DNA of 64,000 bases from JAVBRU01 sp031547595. Lineage in GTDB: Bacteria > Bacillota > Clostridia > Christensenellales > Aristaeellaceae. How positions within the stretch are numbered: position 1 is the stretch's first letter; each line of letters opens with the position of its first letter. Shown here piece by piece: positions 1 through 8,182 of this stretch. A program made the position numbers and the translations under genes. The DNA is taken from contig JAVBRU010000075.1 of the NCBI GenBank assembly GCA_031547595.1, positions 11,561 through 75,560 on the forward strand, in the 5' to 3' direction. Under the pieces are notes generated by a model, which made no database searches, was not told the origin of the DNA, and was given only the letters and a program-made list of their open reading frames with translations.

Positions 1-2
1 TT

Positions 3-1781
3 ACGAACCTGGGTATCTCCTACACCGCTACGATCACCCTTCAGGATTGGGGCATTGATGTATCCATCCCCCAAAGCGGTATCGTGGAGGAGAACCCAGC
101 CAAGTACACCACCGCCGGGTTCTATGTGTATCCCTTCATGGGGTATTCGTACCTGGGGCAGGACGAAGGCTATCTGCTGATCCCGGACGGCCAGGGCGCT
201 ATCATCCCCTTGCAGGATAACGAAGCGCGCTATACCTCGCCCTTCTCCAGCACCGTCTATGGCATGAACTTTGGCTTGGAAGAGTACGTGTATGTAGATT
301 TGATTGTGGACCCGGAACAGGTGAAGATGCCGGTGTTTGGTATAGCGCATACTGACAAGGGCATTGCATGGCTGGGCGTCATTGAAAACGGCGATAGCTC
401 GGCCAAGATCTGGGCTTACCCCAACGGCGTGCGCATGAATTTTGACTGGGTGTGCGCACAGTATATCTACCGCGTGGTCTATCCCCAGCCCACCGGCCCC
501 TCGTCCGGCGCTGTCAGTATGCGCACGGAGCATGCCAAGGCGTTTGACATCAAGCAGCGCTTCCTGCTGACGCAGGATGCCGAGGCTAACTACGCCGGTA
601 TGGCCAAGGCCTACCGCGAATACCTGAAGGAAACGGGCGCGTTTGCAAATGCCGATCCGATCGATACCTTTGATGTGGAGATCACGCTATTGGGCGGCGA
701 AAAGAAAAACTGGGTGATCGGCAAAACCGATGTGCCCATGACCACCTTTGAGCAGGCCGGGGACATCTTGGAGGCATTGTACAATCAGGGCGTTTCAAAC
801 ATCAGCGCGGTGTATCGCGGCTGGCTGAAGGACGGCCTGACAGGCGGCATCCCCACCACCGGCTACAACCCCTCGGGCACACTCGGCGGCAAAAAGGCAT
901 TAGAAAGCCTGATGGAAAAAGCGCCGCAGTGGGGCACGAAATTGTATCTGGATGTGGACTTCCTGAACATCAACGTGCAGGTCAACCCCACCTTACAGTA
1001 CAGCGCCATGAAGCGCGTCAACAGTGCCACCTTCCGCATCCCCACCTTCGGCTATGTGTGGGACGGCAAGTACTTCCTCACCCCTGCCAAATCGGTGGAA
1101 ATGGCGGGGAACGTGCTGCCGCAGCTGCAAAAAACGCCGCTGTATGGCGTGCGCATGACGGGCATCACCGAGGCGATGAGCGATTATCACTATCAGAACA
1201 AGTATTACGATAGCAGTGCCATGATGGCGCAGTACGAGGAAATTGCGAAGCTGTACGCCGATGCGATGCCCACGCTGCTGGCAGCGCCCAACCAATACCT
1301 GTGGAAGTACGCCAGCCGCCTCACCAACCTGCCCATTGGCGGCAGCAGCTACCAGTATGTCAGCCAGGAAGTGCCCTTCATGGCCATCTCGTTGTCCGGA
1401 CAAGTTCCGTTCTATACGGAGTATACAAACTTCCAGGCCAACACGCGGCGCTTCTTCCTCAAACTGGTGGAGCAAGGCGCGCGGCCATCCTTCCTGCTCA
1501 CATGGGAAGACCCCATTGAGCTGAAGGACACCGACAGCAGCGGCATCTACTCGTCCAGGTTCTCGCTGTACGAAAACATGATCGTCAGCTGGTACCACGA
1601 ATTGAGCGAGCTGCACGCCAAAATCGGCGGCACGGCGATCAATAGCCACACCCGTGCGGATGACATCATCCAAGTGACCTACGAAAACGGCCTCACGATC
1701 TACATCAACCTCAACGAAGTGCCAAAGACAGTGAACGGCATTGCGCTGGACGCGCTCGGCTATAAGGCGGTGACACCATGA
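3..1781 (+). CDS. DUF5696-like carbohydrate-locus protein, 5' end outside window
   Basis: The reading frame is open from base 3, so the gene starts upstream; 592 residues of its C-terminal part are visible. The GTG at base 84 lies inside an uninterrupted frame and is unlikely to be the start. The sequence resembles the large DUF5696 family proteins often found beside oligosaccharide ABC transporters in Clostridia and Paenibacillus. It has an N-terminal beta-rich stretch followed by an alpha/beta part (after the AKAYREYLKETG segment) that looks like a TIM-barrel hydrolase-type domain. Its stop overlaps the next gene by 4 bp (ATGA), so it is translationally coupled to the first permease. I infer a role in handling the glycan imported by this system; no catalytic residue can be named. 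Confidence 0.6.
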   Translation, partial: TNLGISYTATITLQDWGIDVSIPQSGIVEENPAKYTTAGFYVYPFMGYSYLGQDEGYLLIPDGQGAIIPLQDNEARYTSPFSSTVYGMNFGLEEYVYVDLIVDPEQVKMPVFGIAHTDKGIAWLGVIENGDSSAKIWAYPNGVRMNFDWVCAQYIYRVVYPQPTGPSSGAVSMRTEHAKAFDIKQRFLLTQDAEANYAGMAKAYREYLKETGAFANADPIDTFDVEITLLGGEKKNWVIGKTDVPMTTFEQAGDILEALYNQGVSNISAVYRGWLKDGLTGGIPTTGYNPSGTLGGKKALESLMEKAPQWGTKLYLDVDFLNINVQVNPTLQYSAMKRVNSATFRIPTFGYVWDGKYFLTPAKSVEMAGNVLPQLQKTPLYGVRMTGITEAMSDYHYQNKYYDSSAMMAQYEEIAKLYADAMPTLLAAPNQYLWKYASRLTNLPIGGSSYQYVSQEVPFMAISLSGQVPFYTEYTNFQANTRRFFLKLVEQGARPSFLLTWEDPIELKDTDSSGIYSSRFSLYENMIVSWYHELSELHAKIGGTAINSHTRADDIIQVTYENGLTIYINLNEVPKTVNGIALDALGYKAVTP

Positions 1782-2725
1782 GCAAAAAGAAAAAGCAGCG
1801 CAATCCGCATCAAAAACGCGGCATCACGCGCCGCCGCCTCCGGGAATGGGGCTTTGGCTATCTGTTCATATCGCCCTGGTTGATCGGCGCATGCATCTTC
1901 TTCCTGTATGCTGCGGTGCAAAGCCTGCGCTATTCCTTCAGCAACATCGTATTGAGCCAGGGCGTCATATTCAACGCCTTGCCCAACGTGTTCGACAATT
2001 ACGCTTCCGTATTTGTGAAGGAAATCAACTTCCCCGTCACGTTGGCCAACTTTGGCATCGGCCTGATTTTCCAGGTGCCGGTCATCATCGCGTTTTCGCT
2101 GATCATCGCACTGATGCTCAACAGCGATATCAAGGGCCGCTCGGTATTCCGCATGATTTTCTTCCTGCCCGTTATCATCGCCACCGGCCCGGTGATGAGC
2201 CAGCTGACCGCCCAGGGCGTCAGCAGCGTGCCGATGGTCAGCCAGAACACGCTGATGAACATCCTGCAAGGCTTGCCGGAATTCATCTATGAGCCGATTT
2301 CAGAGCTGTTCTCTTCCCTGATACTGATCCTGTGGAACTCCGGCATCCAGATCCTGATCTTCCTGGCCGGGCTGCAAAAGGTGCCCTCCACACTATATGA
2401 GGCCGCCAAGATTGACGGCGCATCGGGCTGGGAGAGTTTCTGGAAGATCACCCTCCCCACCGTGAAGCCGATGATCCTGCTGTGCACCATTTTCACCATC
2501 GTATCGCTGGGCACCGGCGGCACCAACGAAATCATCACCCTGATCTACACCGTCACCTACTCGGTGACCAAGGGCTACAGCTATGGCGCGGCCATGACGT
2601 GGATTTACGCGGTGGTGCTGTCCCTGATCCTGCTGGGCGCGTTCTTGCTTCTGAAAGACAAGAGTGACAAAAACGTGCGCTATGACCAGAAACGCGTGGT
2701 GCAGAAAGGGGCGAAGGCAAAATGA
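1778..2725 (+). CDS. Carbohydrate ABC transporter permease (LplB/UgpA type)
   Basis: 315-residue integral membrane subunit of a CUT1-type sugar importer. A basic N-terminus (residues 1-25, KKKKQRNPHQKRG) is followed by about six hydrophobic segments. The cytoplasmic EAA loop that docks the ATPase is visible near residue 205 as EAAKIDGASG...ITLP. Length and layout fit the LplB/UgpA branch, whose partner is the YtcP/AraQ-type permease encoded next. It overlaps the gene on each side by 4 bp, so the two permeases and the DUF5696-like protein should be made together. No ATPase gene lies in this locus, so a shared MsmX/UgpC-type ATPase encoded elsewhere is expected (family knowledge, not seen here). 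Confidence 0.92.
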   Translation: MSKKKKQRNPHQKRGITRRRLREWGFGYLFISPWLIGACIFFLYAAVQSLRYSFSNIVLSQGVIFNALPNVFDNYASVFVKEINFPVTLANFGIGLIFQVPVIIAFSLIIALMLNSDIKGRSVFRMIFFLPVIIATGPVMSQLTAQGVSSVPMVSQNTLMNILQGLPEFIYEPISELFSSLILILWNSGIQILIFLAGLQKVPSTLYEAAKIDGASGWESFWKITLPTVKPMILLCTIFTIVSLGTGGTNEIITLIYTVTYSVTKGYSYGAAMTWIYAVVLSLILLGAFLLLKDKSDKNVRYDQKRVVQKGAKAK

Positions 2726-3696
2726 AAAAGCAATCGCTTCCCCCCGGCGCACGCAAGGATAAGTTTAAAAAAGCGCTGCTGGGCGGCGCGGAAAAGCGCG
2801 GTTTCGCCCTGAGCACGGTGATGTATACGCTGCTGATCGCTATTGCGTTCATCTATCTGTATCCTGTGCTGTACATGCTGTCCACCAGCGTGATGTCCAA
2901 GGCCGATCTCCTCGACGCATCCGCCAAGTGGATTCCCAGCTCCCTCACCTGGAAGAACTACAACGACGCCATCCTGACCATGGACTATTGGAACAGCCTG
3001 CTCAAGAACCTCTACATTGCGGCGGTGCCAACCCTCGCACAGGTGTTCATTTGCTCGATGGTGGGCTACGGCTTTGCGCGGTATAACTTCCCGCTCAAAA
3101 CCTTCTGGATGGGCGTCTTGCTGCTCTCCTTCCTCTTGCCGCCTCAAACCATCATGATGCCCAACTACATCCTCTTTAGCCGCCTCAAGCTGATGGATGG
3201 CACCATCAAGCCGTTCCTTGTGATGGCGCTGCTGGGGCAAGGGTTCAAGAGTGTGCTGTGCATCCTGATCTTCTATAACTTCCACAAGCAGGTGCCCCAG
3301 TCTTTGGTGGAAGCGGCGGAGATCGACGGCGCGGGACATATCGGCGCGTACTTTCGTATCGCGATTCCGCTGTCCGCTGCGGCCATCATCGTGGTGGTGC
3401 TCTTCTCCGTTGTGTGGTACTGGAATGAAACGTACCTGGTGAACGTGTACCTGGGGTATGCCAACTCGAGGGCCGGCGGCCTCACCACCCTGATGCTGGA
3501 GCTGCAGCGTTTTGAGACCACCTACGAAACCACCTTTGCCTACCGCACGGCGTCTGTCACCTCTACCGACCGTATCAACGATGCCATCCGTATGGCCGGC
3601 ACCATGCTGGCTATCGCCCCGCTGATGATTATGTACTTCTTCCTGCAAAAGCAGTTTGTGGAGAGCGTGGACAAAGCGGGTATCACGGGCGAGTAA
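2722..3696 (+). CDS. Carbohydrate ABC transporter permease (YtcP/AraQ type)
   Basis: 324-residue second membrane subunit of the sugar importer. The first transmembrane helix is at about residues 30-52 (STVMYTLLIAIAFIYLYPVLY). The EAA loop EAAEIDGAGHIGAYFRIAIP lies near residue 205 and ends in the expected IP. The sequence matches the YtcP/AraQ family that pairs with LplB-type permeases. It starts inside the stop of the upstream permease (ATGA), and 63 bp separate it from the binding-protein gene. That gap has a short AAGCC/GGCTT hairpin (3716-3730) and then a strong AAAGGAGG ribosome site, which would allow the binding protein to be made in excess. Confidence 0.92.
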   Translation: MKKQSLPPGARKDKFKKALLGGAEKRGFALSTVMYTLLIAIAFIYLYPVLYMLSTSVMSKADLLDASAKWIPSSLTWKNYNDAILTMDYWNSLLKNLYIAAVPTLAQVFICSMVGYGFARYNFPLKTFWMGVLLLSFLLPPQTIMMPNYILFSRLKLMDGTIKPFLVMALLGQGFKSVLCILIFYNFHKQVPQSLVEAAEIDGAGHIGAYFRIAIPLSAAAIIVVVLFSVVWYWNETYLVNVYLGYANSRAGGLTTLMLELQRFETTYETTFAYRTASVTSTDRINDAIRMAGTMLAIAPLMIMYFFLQKQFVESVDKAGITGE

Positions 3697-3759
3697 AGCC
3701 CTACACCAGGAATCCAAGCCGGAAAGGCTTCGATTATAGAATTAAAGGAGGTTCCCCAC

Positions 3760-5172
3760 ATGAAGAAATTGTCCCTGCTTCTGGCCCTCATGATGGTGCT
3801 GTCCATGGCATTTGCTTCCGTCAGCTTTGCCGAAGGTATGCCCGCGATGAACACCACCGACGAAATCGTCCTCACCTACATGATCTGGGACGAAGATCAG
3901 CTGACCCAGTACCTCGCCGATGAGTTCCACAAGCTCTATCCCAATATCACCATCAATGTGATGAACTGTGGCGGCACCGATTATGTCGCTTCCACCCTCA
4001 CCAACATGGCCGCCGAAGGCAGCCTGCCCGACATGTTCCAGTGGCTGGATCTGGACCCCCTCCTGGCCAACCCCTGGATGGCGGACATCACCCAGTATGT
4101 GGAAAACGACCCCGAGTACAGCGAAAACTACCTCAATGGCCTGCAGAAGGTGGGCTATGTGGATGGCAAGCGCTGCTACTTCTTCGCGGCGGAATATCTG
4201 CCCGCGGTGGTGTATCTGGATGCCGCCGTGTTTGACAAGCTGAATGTCGAAATGCCCGGCCAGGACTGGACGTTTGAAGACATGCTGAATCTGATGGAGA
4301 CCATGACCGATGCGTCTCAGGGCATCTGGGCGTACAACTCCTTCATGGGCATTATCACCGTCGGCCCCATCTCCCTCACGCAGAATGCCATTGGCGAGTT
4401 CGGCTGGGATGGAGAGAGCTATCACTTTGAGAGCGGCTGGGTGGAAATGGTCGAAAAAGAAGCCGAATATCAGCGCTTGGGCTATCGCGCGCTGGGCGGC
4501 ACCGATGCGTATCTGGCCGTTGTGCCCGACAACATGTGGCCCGGCGAATCCGGCCACGTAGCCATGCAGCACGACGCATGGTGGACCTGGAACAACATCT
4601 ATACCCAGGCTGCTGCCAAAGAACGCGGCGTGCAGATGGTGCCTTATCACATCCCTACCGGCGAAGGCGTTGAGAGCGGCGAATTTGCCTGGCTGGACTT
4701 CTGCTCCATCTCCTCCACCTGCCAGTATCCCCGTGAAGCCTACGAAGCGCTGAAATTCCTCACCTGGGGCAAAGAAGGCTTCTCTGCGCGCTGCGACGCG
4801 TATGCCACCCTCGTGAACGAAGCTGGCGATCCTTCCTACAAAATCCCCGGCGCCATGCTGCTGACCAATGACGAAGAAGTCATCGCCAAGTACCGCAACC
4901 TGTTCCCCGCTGACGAAGCGTTCTGGGATGGCTACTTTGCCAACACCAAGTACCCCGTCACCTTCGGCGGCCGCGCAATCCCCGGCTTTAACACCTTCAT
5001 CACCGATTATTATCACAACTCTGACTATGCTGGTTACACCGGCATCGAAGCTGCCATCAACTCCGGCACCATCGATCCCTACGACTACACCGATGCCCTG
5101 AACGCCGCCGGCCGCGCCGCCTATGACGCCGCCATGGCTGTGTTCTATCAGATCTACGGCACTGCCGAATAA
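3760..5172 (+). CDS. Extracellular sugar-binding protein of ABC importer
   Basis: 470-residue family 1 solute-binding protein that should capture oligosaccharides for the two upstream permeases. It has a clear signal peptide (MKKLSLLLALMMVLSMAF, then ASVSFA before EG) but no cysteine at the cleavage site, so it would be released by signal peptidase I and not lipid-anchored. That is unusual for a Gram-positive binding protein. The mature part shows the typical opening strand (IVLTYMIWDEDQL) and a YPNITINVM segment. The start is fixed by TTAAAGGAGG eight bases upstream. Two GC-rich hairpins follow the stop (5186-5248) and may limit read-through into the regulator gene. The ligand is inferred from neighbours to be an arabinose- or xylose-containing oligosaccharide. 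Confidence 0.9.
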   Translation: MKKLSLLLALMMVLSMAFASVSFAEGMPAMNTTDEIVLTYMIWDEDQLTQYLADEFHKLYPNITINVMNCGGTDYVASTLTNMAAEGSLPDMFQWLDLDPLLANPWMADITQYVENDPEYSENYLNGLQKVGYVDGKRCYFFAAEYLPAVVYLDAAVFDKLNVEMPGQDWTFEDMLNLMETMTDASQGIWAYNSFMGIITVGPISLTQNAIGEFGWDGESYHFESGWVEMVEKEAEYQRLGYRALGGTDAYLAVVPDNMWPGESGHVAMQHDAWWTWNNIYTQAAAKERGVQMVPYHIPTGEGVESGEFAWLDFCSISSTCQYPREAYEALKFLTWGKEGFSARCDAYATLVNEAGDPSYKIPGAMLLTNDEEVIAKYRNLFPADEAFWDGYFANTKYPVTFGGRAIPGFNTFITDYYHNSDYAGYTGIEAAINSGTIDPYDYTDALNAAGRAAYDAAMAVFYQIYGTAE

Positions 5173-5185
5173 CTCTTTTCCCAGT

Positions 5186-5248
5186 GGGGGTGGGGCAACG
5201 CCCGCCCCCGCCGGGCTGCGGAGAGTGCTTGGCGGCCAAACACCCTCC
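5186..5248 (+). terminator. Tandem hairpins after binding-protein gene
   Basis: Two consecutive stems lie between the binding-protein stop and the regulator start. The first (5186-5209) pairs GGGGGTGGG with CCCGCCCCC apart from one T/G position. The second (5220-5248) pairs GGAG-GTG-TTGG with CCAA-CAC-CTCC with single mismatches between the blocks. No run of T follows either stem, so this may stabilise the abundant upstream mRNA or partly terminate it. Confidence 0.5.
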
Positions 5249-5282
5249 ACAGGCCGGAATTATTAAAGAATGAGGACGGAAT

Positions 5283-6215
5283 ATGCTGCACATTCAATCG
5301 CTCCGGGATGGTTTGCCGGTGTTTCGCGCCCTCAGCTCCGAGGTGCGGGTTAGCATTATGGAATTGCTCAATCAGTATGGCTCCATGCACATGACCGCCA
5401 TCTCGGAAAAGCTGGGCATCACCGGCGGCGCACTGACGCCCCACATCAAAGCGCTGGCCGATTGCGGCCTCATCTCCATCGATATGGCGGTGGGCAAGCA
5501 TGGGGTGCAGAAAATCTGCTACATCTGCGAAGACCGTATTTTGATCGAATCTGCCGCCACCGCGCGGGATGCCAACGTATACGAAACCGAGATTGGCGTG
5601 GGGCACTATACCGCCTATGATATTTACCCCACCTGCGGCTTGGCCACGCCCGAGCATCTGGTGGGCGAGGTGGATGACCCCCGTTATTTTGCCAGCCCGG
5701 AGCGTATGGGCAGCGGCATCCTCTGGTTTGGGCACGGGTATGTGGAATATATGATCCCCAACTTCCTCACCGCATCGCAGGAGCTGGTAGAAATCCAGCT
5801 GTCTATGGAAATCTCCAGCGAAGCGCCCGGCTGCAGCGAGGATTGGCCCAGCGACATTCACTTTTACATCAACGGCAAGCTCTTGGGCGTGTGGACCAGC
5901 CCGGGGGACTTTGGCCGCGTGCAGGGCATCTATAATCCTGATTGGTGGGTGCGCACCTGGAACCAGCACGGGCTGTACAAGCTGTTGTCCGTCAACGAGG
6001 CCGGATCGTTTGTGGATGGCGGCAAGATTTCGGATACCCGGCTGTGCGACCTTGGGATTGATCCCCACAGCCCCGTTACGCTGCGCCTGGAGGTGCCGCA
6101 GGGTGCACGCCATGTGGGCGGGCTCACGCTGTTTGGCCGCAGCTTTGGTAACTATCCGCAGGATATCAATGTGCGCATGCACTTTCGAGACAGGAAGGAG
6201 GGCGCACAGGGATGA
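5283..6215 (+). CDS. ArsR-type winged-helix regulator with large C-terminal domain
   Basis: 310 residues. Residues 10-90 form an ArsR-like winged helix: VFRALSSEVRVSIMELL, then an AISEKLGITGGALTPHIKAL recognition segment, then a wing-like stretch. A plain ArsR protein is about 100 residues. Here a further 200-residue, aromatic-rich domain follows, with motifs such as IHFYINGKLLGVW and LRLEVPQGARHVGGLTLFG that suggest an all-beta fold. I infer that it senses a sugar, because the gene sits between the transporter and two GH51 genes and overlaps the secreted GH51 by 4 bp. It likely controls this locus. The C-terminal domain could instead bind an oligosaccharide or another protein; I cannot assign it to a family. 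Confidence 0.75.
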   Translation: MLHIQSLRDGLPVFRALSSEVRVSIMELLNQYGSMHMTAISEKLGITGGALTPHIKALADCGLISIDMAVGKHGVQKICYICEDRILIESAATARDANVYETEIGVGHYTAYDIYPTCGLATPEHLVGEVDDPRYFASPERMGSGILWFGHGYVEYMIPNFLTASQELVEIQLSMEISSEAPGCSEDWPSDIHFYINGKLLGVWTSPGDFGRVQGIYNPDWWVRTWNQHGLYKLLSVNEAGSFVDGGKISDTRLCDLGIDPHSPVTLRLEVPQGARHVGGLTLFGRSFGNYPQDINVRMHFRDRKEGAQG

Positions 6216-8128
6216 AAAAGCTGCTGATCCCCCTCGTGCTGTGCTGCCTGATGTTCTCTACTGCCAGTGCTGATACGTTGACCTTTTCCGTGGATGCCGA
6301 GGGCAAGGGCATGAGCGACATGCTCTATGGCCTGTTCTTTGAAGACATCAACTACGCCGCGGACGGCGGCCTGTATGCGGAGCTTCTATATAACCGCTCC
6401 TTTGAGTATGCCGATCCGGGAAGCACCCTGCAAAGCCAGCACCTGACGGGCTGGATGATGAACAGCCTGCTGTCTGCCAAGGGCAAGGCGCAGGTGATGA
6501 CAGAGCAGCCGCTGAACGATAGCAACCCCACCTATGTGCGCATCAGCGTGGAAAGCGGCATATACCGCGCGCTGAACGCGGGCTATGGCAGCAGCGCCTT
6601 CACGGGCGGTGTGAACGTCACGCAGGGTGCGGAGTATAGCTTCTTCATTTATCTGAGGGATGCGGGCTTTGCGGGGATCGTTACCGCCGCCATCACAGAC
6701 AGGGGCGGCAACCCCATAAGCAACGTGGTGGCCTTCCAGCCCACGGCGGATTGGCAAAAACACGAGGCAGTGCTGATCGCCACGCAGACCGCCGATGCGT
6801 ATCTGTGCGTTTCGCTGGATGGTGTCGGCCTCCTGGATATGGACATGGCATCCCTGATGCCGCAAACCGGCAGTGTGCTGCGTGCCGATCTGGTGGAGGC
6901 GCTGCGGGATTTGCAGCCGCGTTTCCTGCGCTTCCCCGGCGGGTGCATAGCCGAGGGCTCCTACACCCACGAGAACGTCTACAACTGGAAGGATACCATT
7001 GGCCCCGTTGAGCAGCGCAAGGAAAACTGGAACACCTGGGGTTCTATGCAAAGCTACGGCCTTGGGTATCACGAGTATTTTGAGCTGTGCCGGGAGCTGA
7101 ATGCCGAGCCGCTGCCGGTGGTGTATGCGGGCGTTCTGTGCCAGGCGCGCACGCCCAGCGAAGCGCCGCTGAACAAGGCCCAGTGTGAAGCCTATGCACA
7201 GGATATTCTGGATTTGATCGAGTACGCCAACGGCGGCACCGATACCTATTGGGGGCAAAAACGCGCCGAAAACGGCAGCGAACAACCCTTTGGCCTCAAG
7301 TATCTGGCCATTGGCAACGAAAACTGGGGCACCGTGTATTTTGACCGCTTTGGCTGGATTTCGGGCATCGTCAAGGCCGCGTACCCGGATATTACCTTGA
7401 TTGTCGCCGCTGGGCCTGTGGCCGAGGGCACGCTCATACAGGACAGCCTGCGCACCATCCGCAGCCGCTTTCCCACCGCCTTGGCCGATGAACATTACTA
7501 TATGGACAGCGATTGGTTTCTCAAAAACACCAAGCGCTACGATAACTATCCGCGTACCACGTCCATTTTTCTGGGCGAGTATGCCGCGCACGAGCCGGTA
7601 TCGGGCAGCAAACGCCCGAACAACCTGTACAGTGCGCTGTGCGAGGCCGCGTACCTCACGGGTATTGAGCGCAACAGTGATTTGGTGAAGCTGTGCTGCT
7701 ATGCGCCTCTCTTGGCACGGGACGGCATGCAGCAGTGGACGCCCGATCTGATCTGGTTCAATGCCAACGCCGTACTCAAAACCCCCAACTATTATGTGCA
7801 GCAGATGTTTGCAAGCACCCTTGGCGACACCGTGTTGCCCTCCACGCTGGACGGCGCAGTGTACCATGTGGTGACGCGCACGGATGATGCCGTGTATATC
7901 AAGCTGGTCAACGTCAGCGATCAGGCGGCTTCTGTGGATATCTTGGCGCAGGGTGTGCCGGGTGGGGAAGGGCGCTTCACGCAGCTTTCCGGGCAACCCA
8001 AACAAGTCAACACCTTTACTACGCCGGATGCATTGATTCCTGTCACGGATGGGTGTATCATATCAAACGAACAGCTCGCAGTCACTCTGCCCGCGTACTC
8101 TGTCACCATCTACGAACTGCCCTTATAA
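6212..8128 (+). CDS. Secreted GH51 alpha-L-arabinofuranosidase
   Basis: 638-residue GH51 enzyme expected to remove alpha-L-arabinofuranosyl side chains from arabinoxylan or arabinan outside the cell. The signal peptide is residues 1-20 (MKKLLIPLVLCCLMFSTASA). The GH51 opening motif LYGLFFEDINYAADGGLYAEL is at residues 35-55, and a carbohydrate-binding-like insert occupies about 70-200. The catalytic barrel follows with RFLRFPGGC. The general acid/base is Glu370 in IGNENWG and the nucleophile is Glu456 in FLGEYAAH, both in family positions. A C-terminal beta-sandwich ends the protein. Its ATG overlaps the regulator stop, so the enzyme is co-translated with its likely regulator. No cell-wall anchor is visible. 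Confidence 0.93.
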   Translation: MKKLLIPLVLCCLMFSTASADTLTFSVDAEGKGMSDMLYGLFFEDINYAADGGLYAELLYNRSFEYADPGSTLQSQHLTGWMMNSLLSAKGKAQVMTEQPLNDSNPTYVRISVESGIYRALNAGYGSSAFTGGVNVTQGAEYSFFIYLRDAGFAGIVTAAITDRGGNPISNVVAFQPTADWQKHEAVLIATQTADAYLCVSLDGVGLLDMDMASLMPQTGSVLRADLVEALRDLQPRFLRFPGGCIAEGSYTHENVYNWKDTIGPVEQRKENWNTWGSMQSYGLGYHEYFELCRELNAEPLPVVYAGVLCQARTPSEAPLNKAQCEAYAQDILDLIEYANGGTDTYWGQKRAENGSEQPFGLKYLAIGNENWGTVYFDRFGWISGIVKAAYPDITLIVAAGPVAEGTLIQDSLRTIRSRFPTALADEHYYMDSDWFLKNTKRYDNYPRTTSIFLGEYAAHEPVSGSKRPNNLYSALCEAAYLTGIERNSDLVKLCCYAPLLARDGMQQWTPDLIWFNANAVLKTPNYYVQQMFASTLGDTVLPSTLDGAVYHVVTRTDDAVYIKLVNVSDQAASVDILAQGVPGGEGRFTQLSGQPKQVNTFTTPDALIPVTDGCIISNEQLAVTLPAYSVTIYELPL

Positions 8129-8182
8129 CGTCTCCCCGCGCGATTGCGCTATTATATTTGAGGAATCAAAAGGAGAAACAGT

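Noticed and set aside
3742..5250. 502-codon frame antisense to the binding-protein gene
   Set aside because: It is a shadow of a clear signal-peptide-bearing binding protein with a strong ribosome site on the plus strand.
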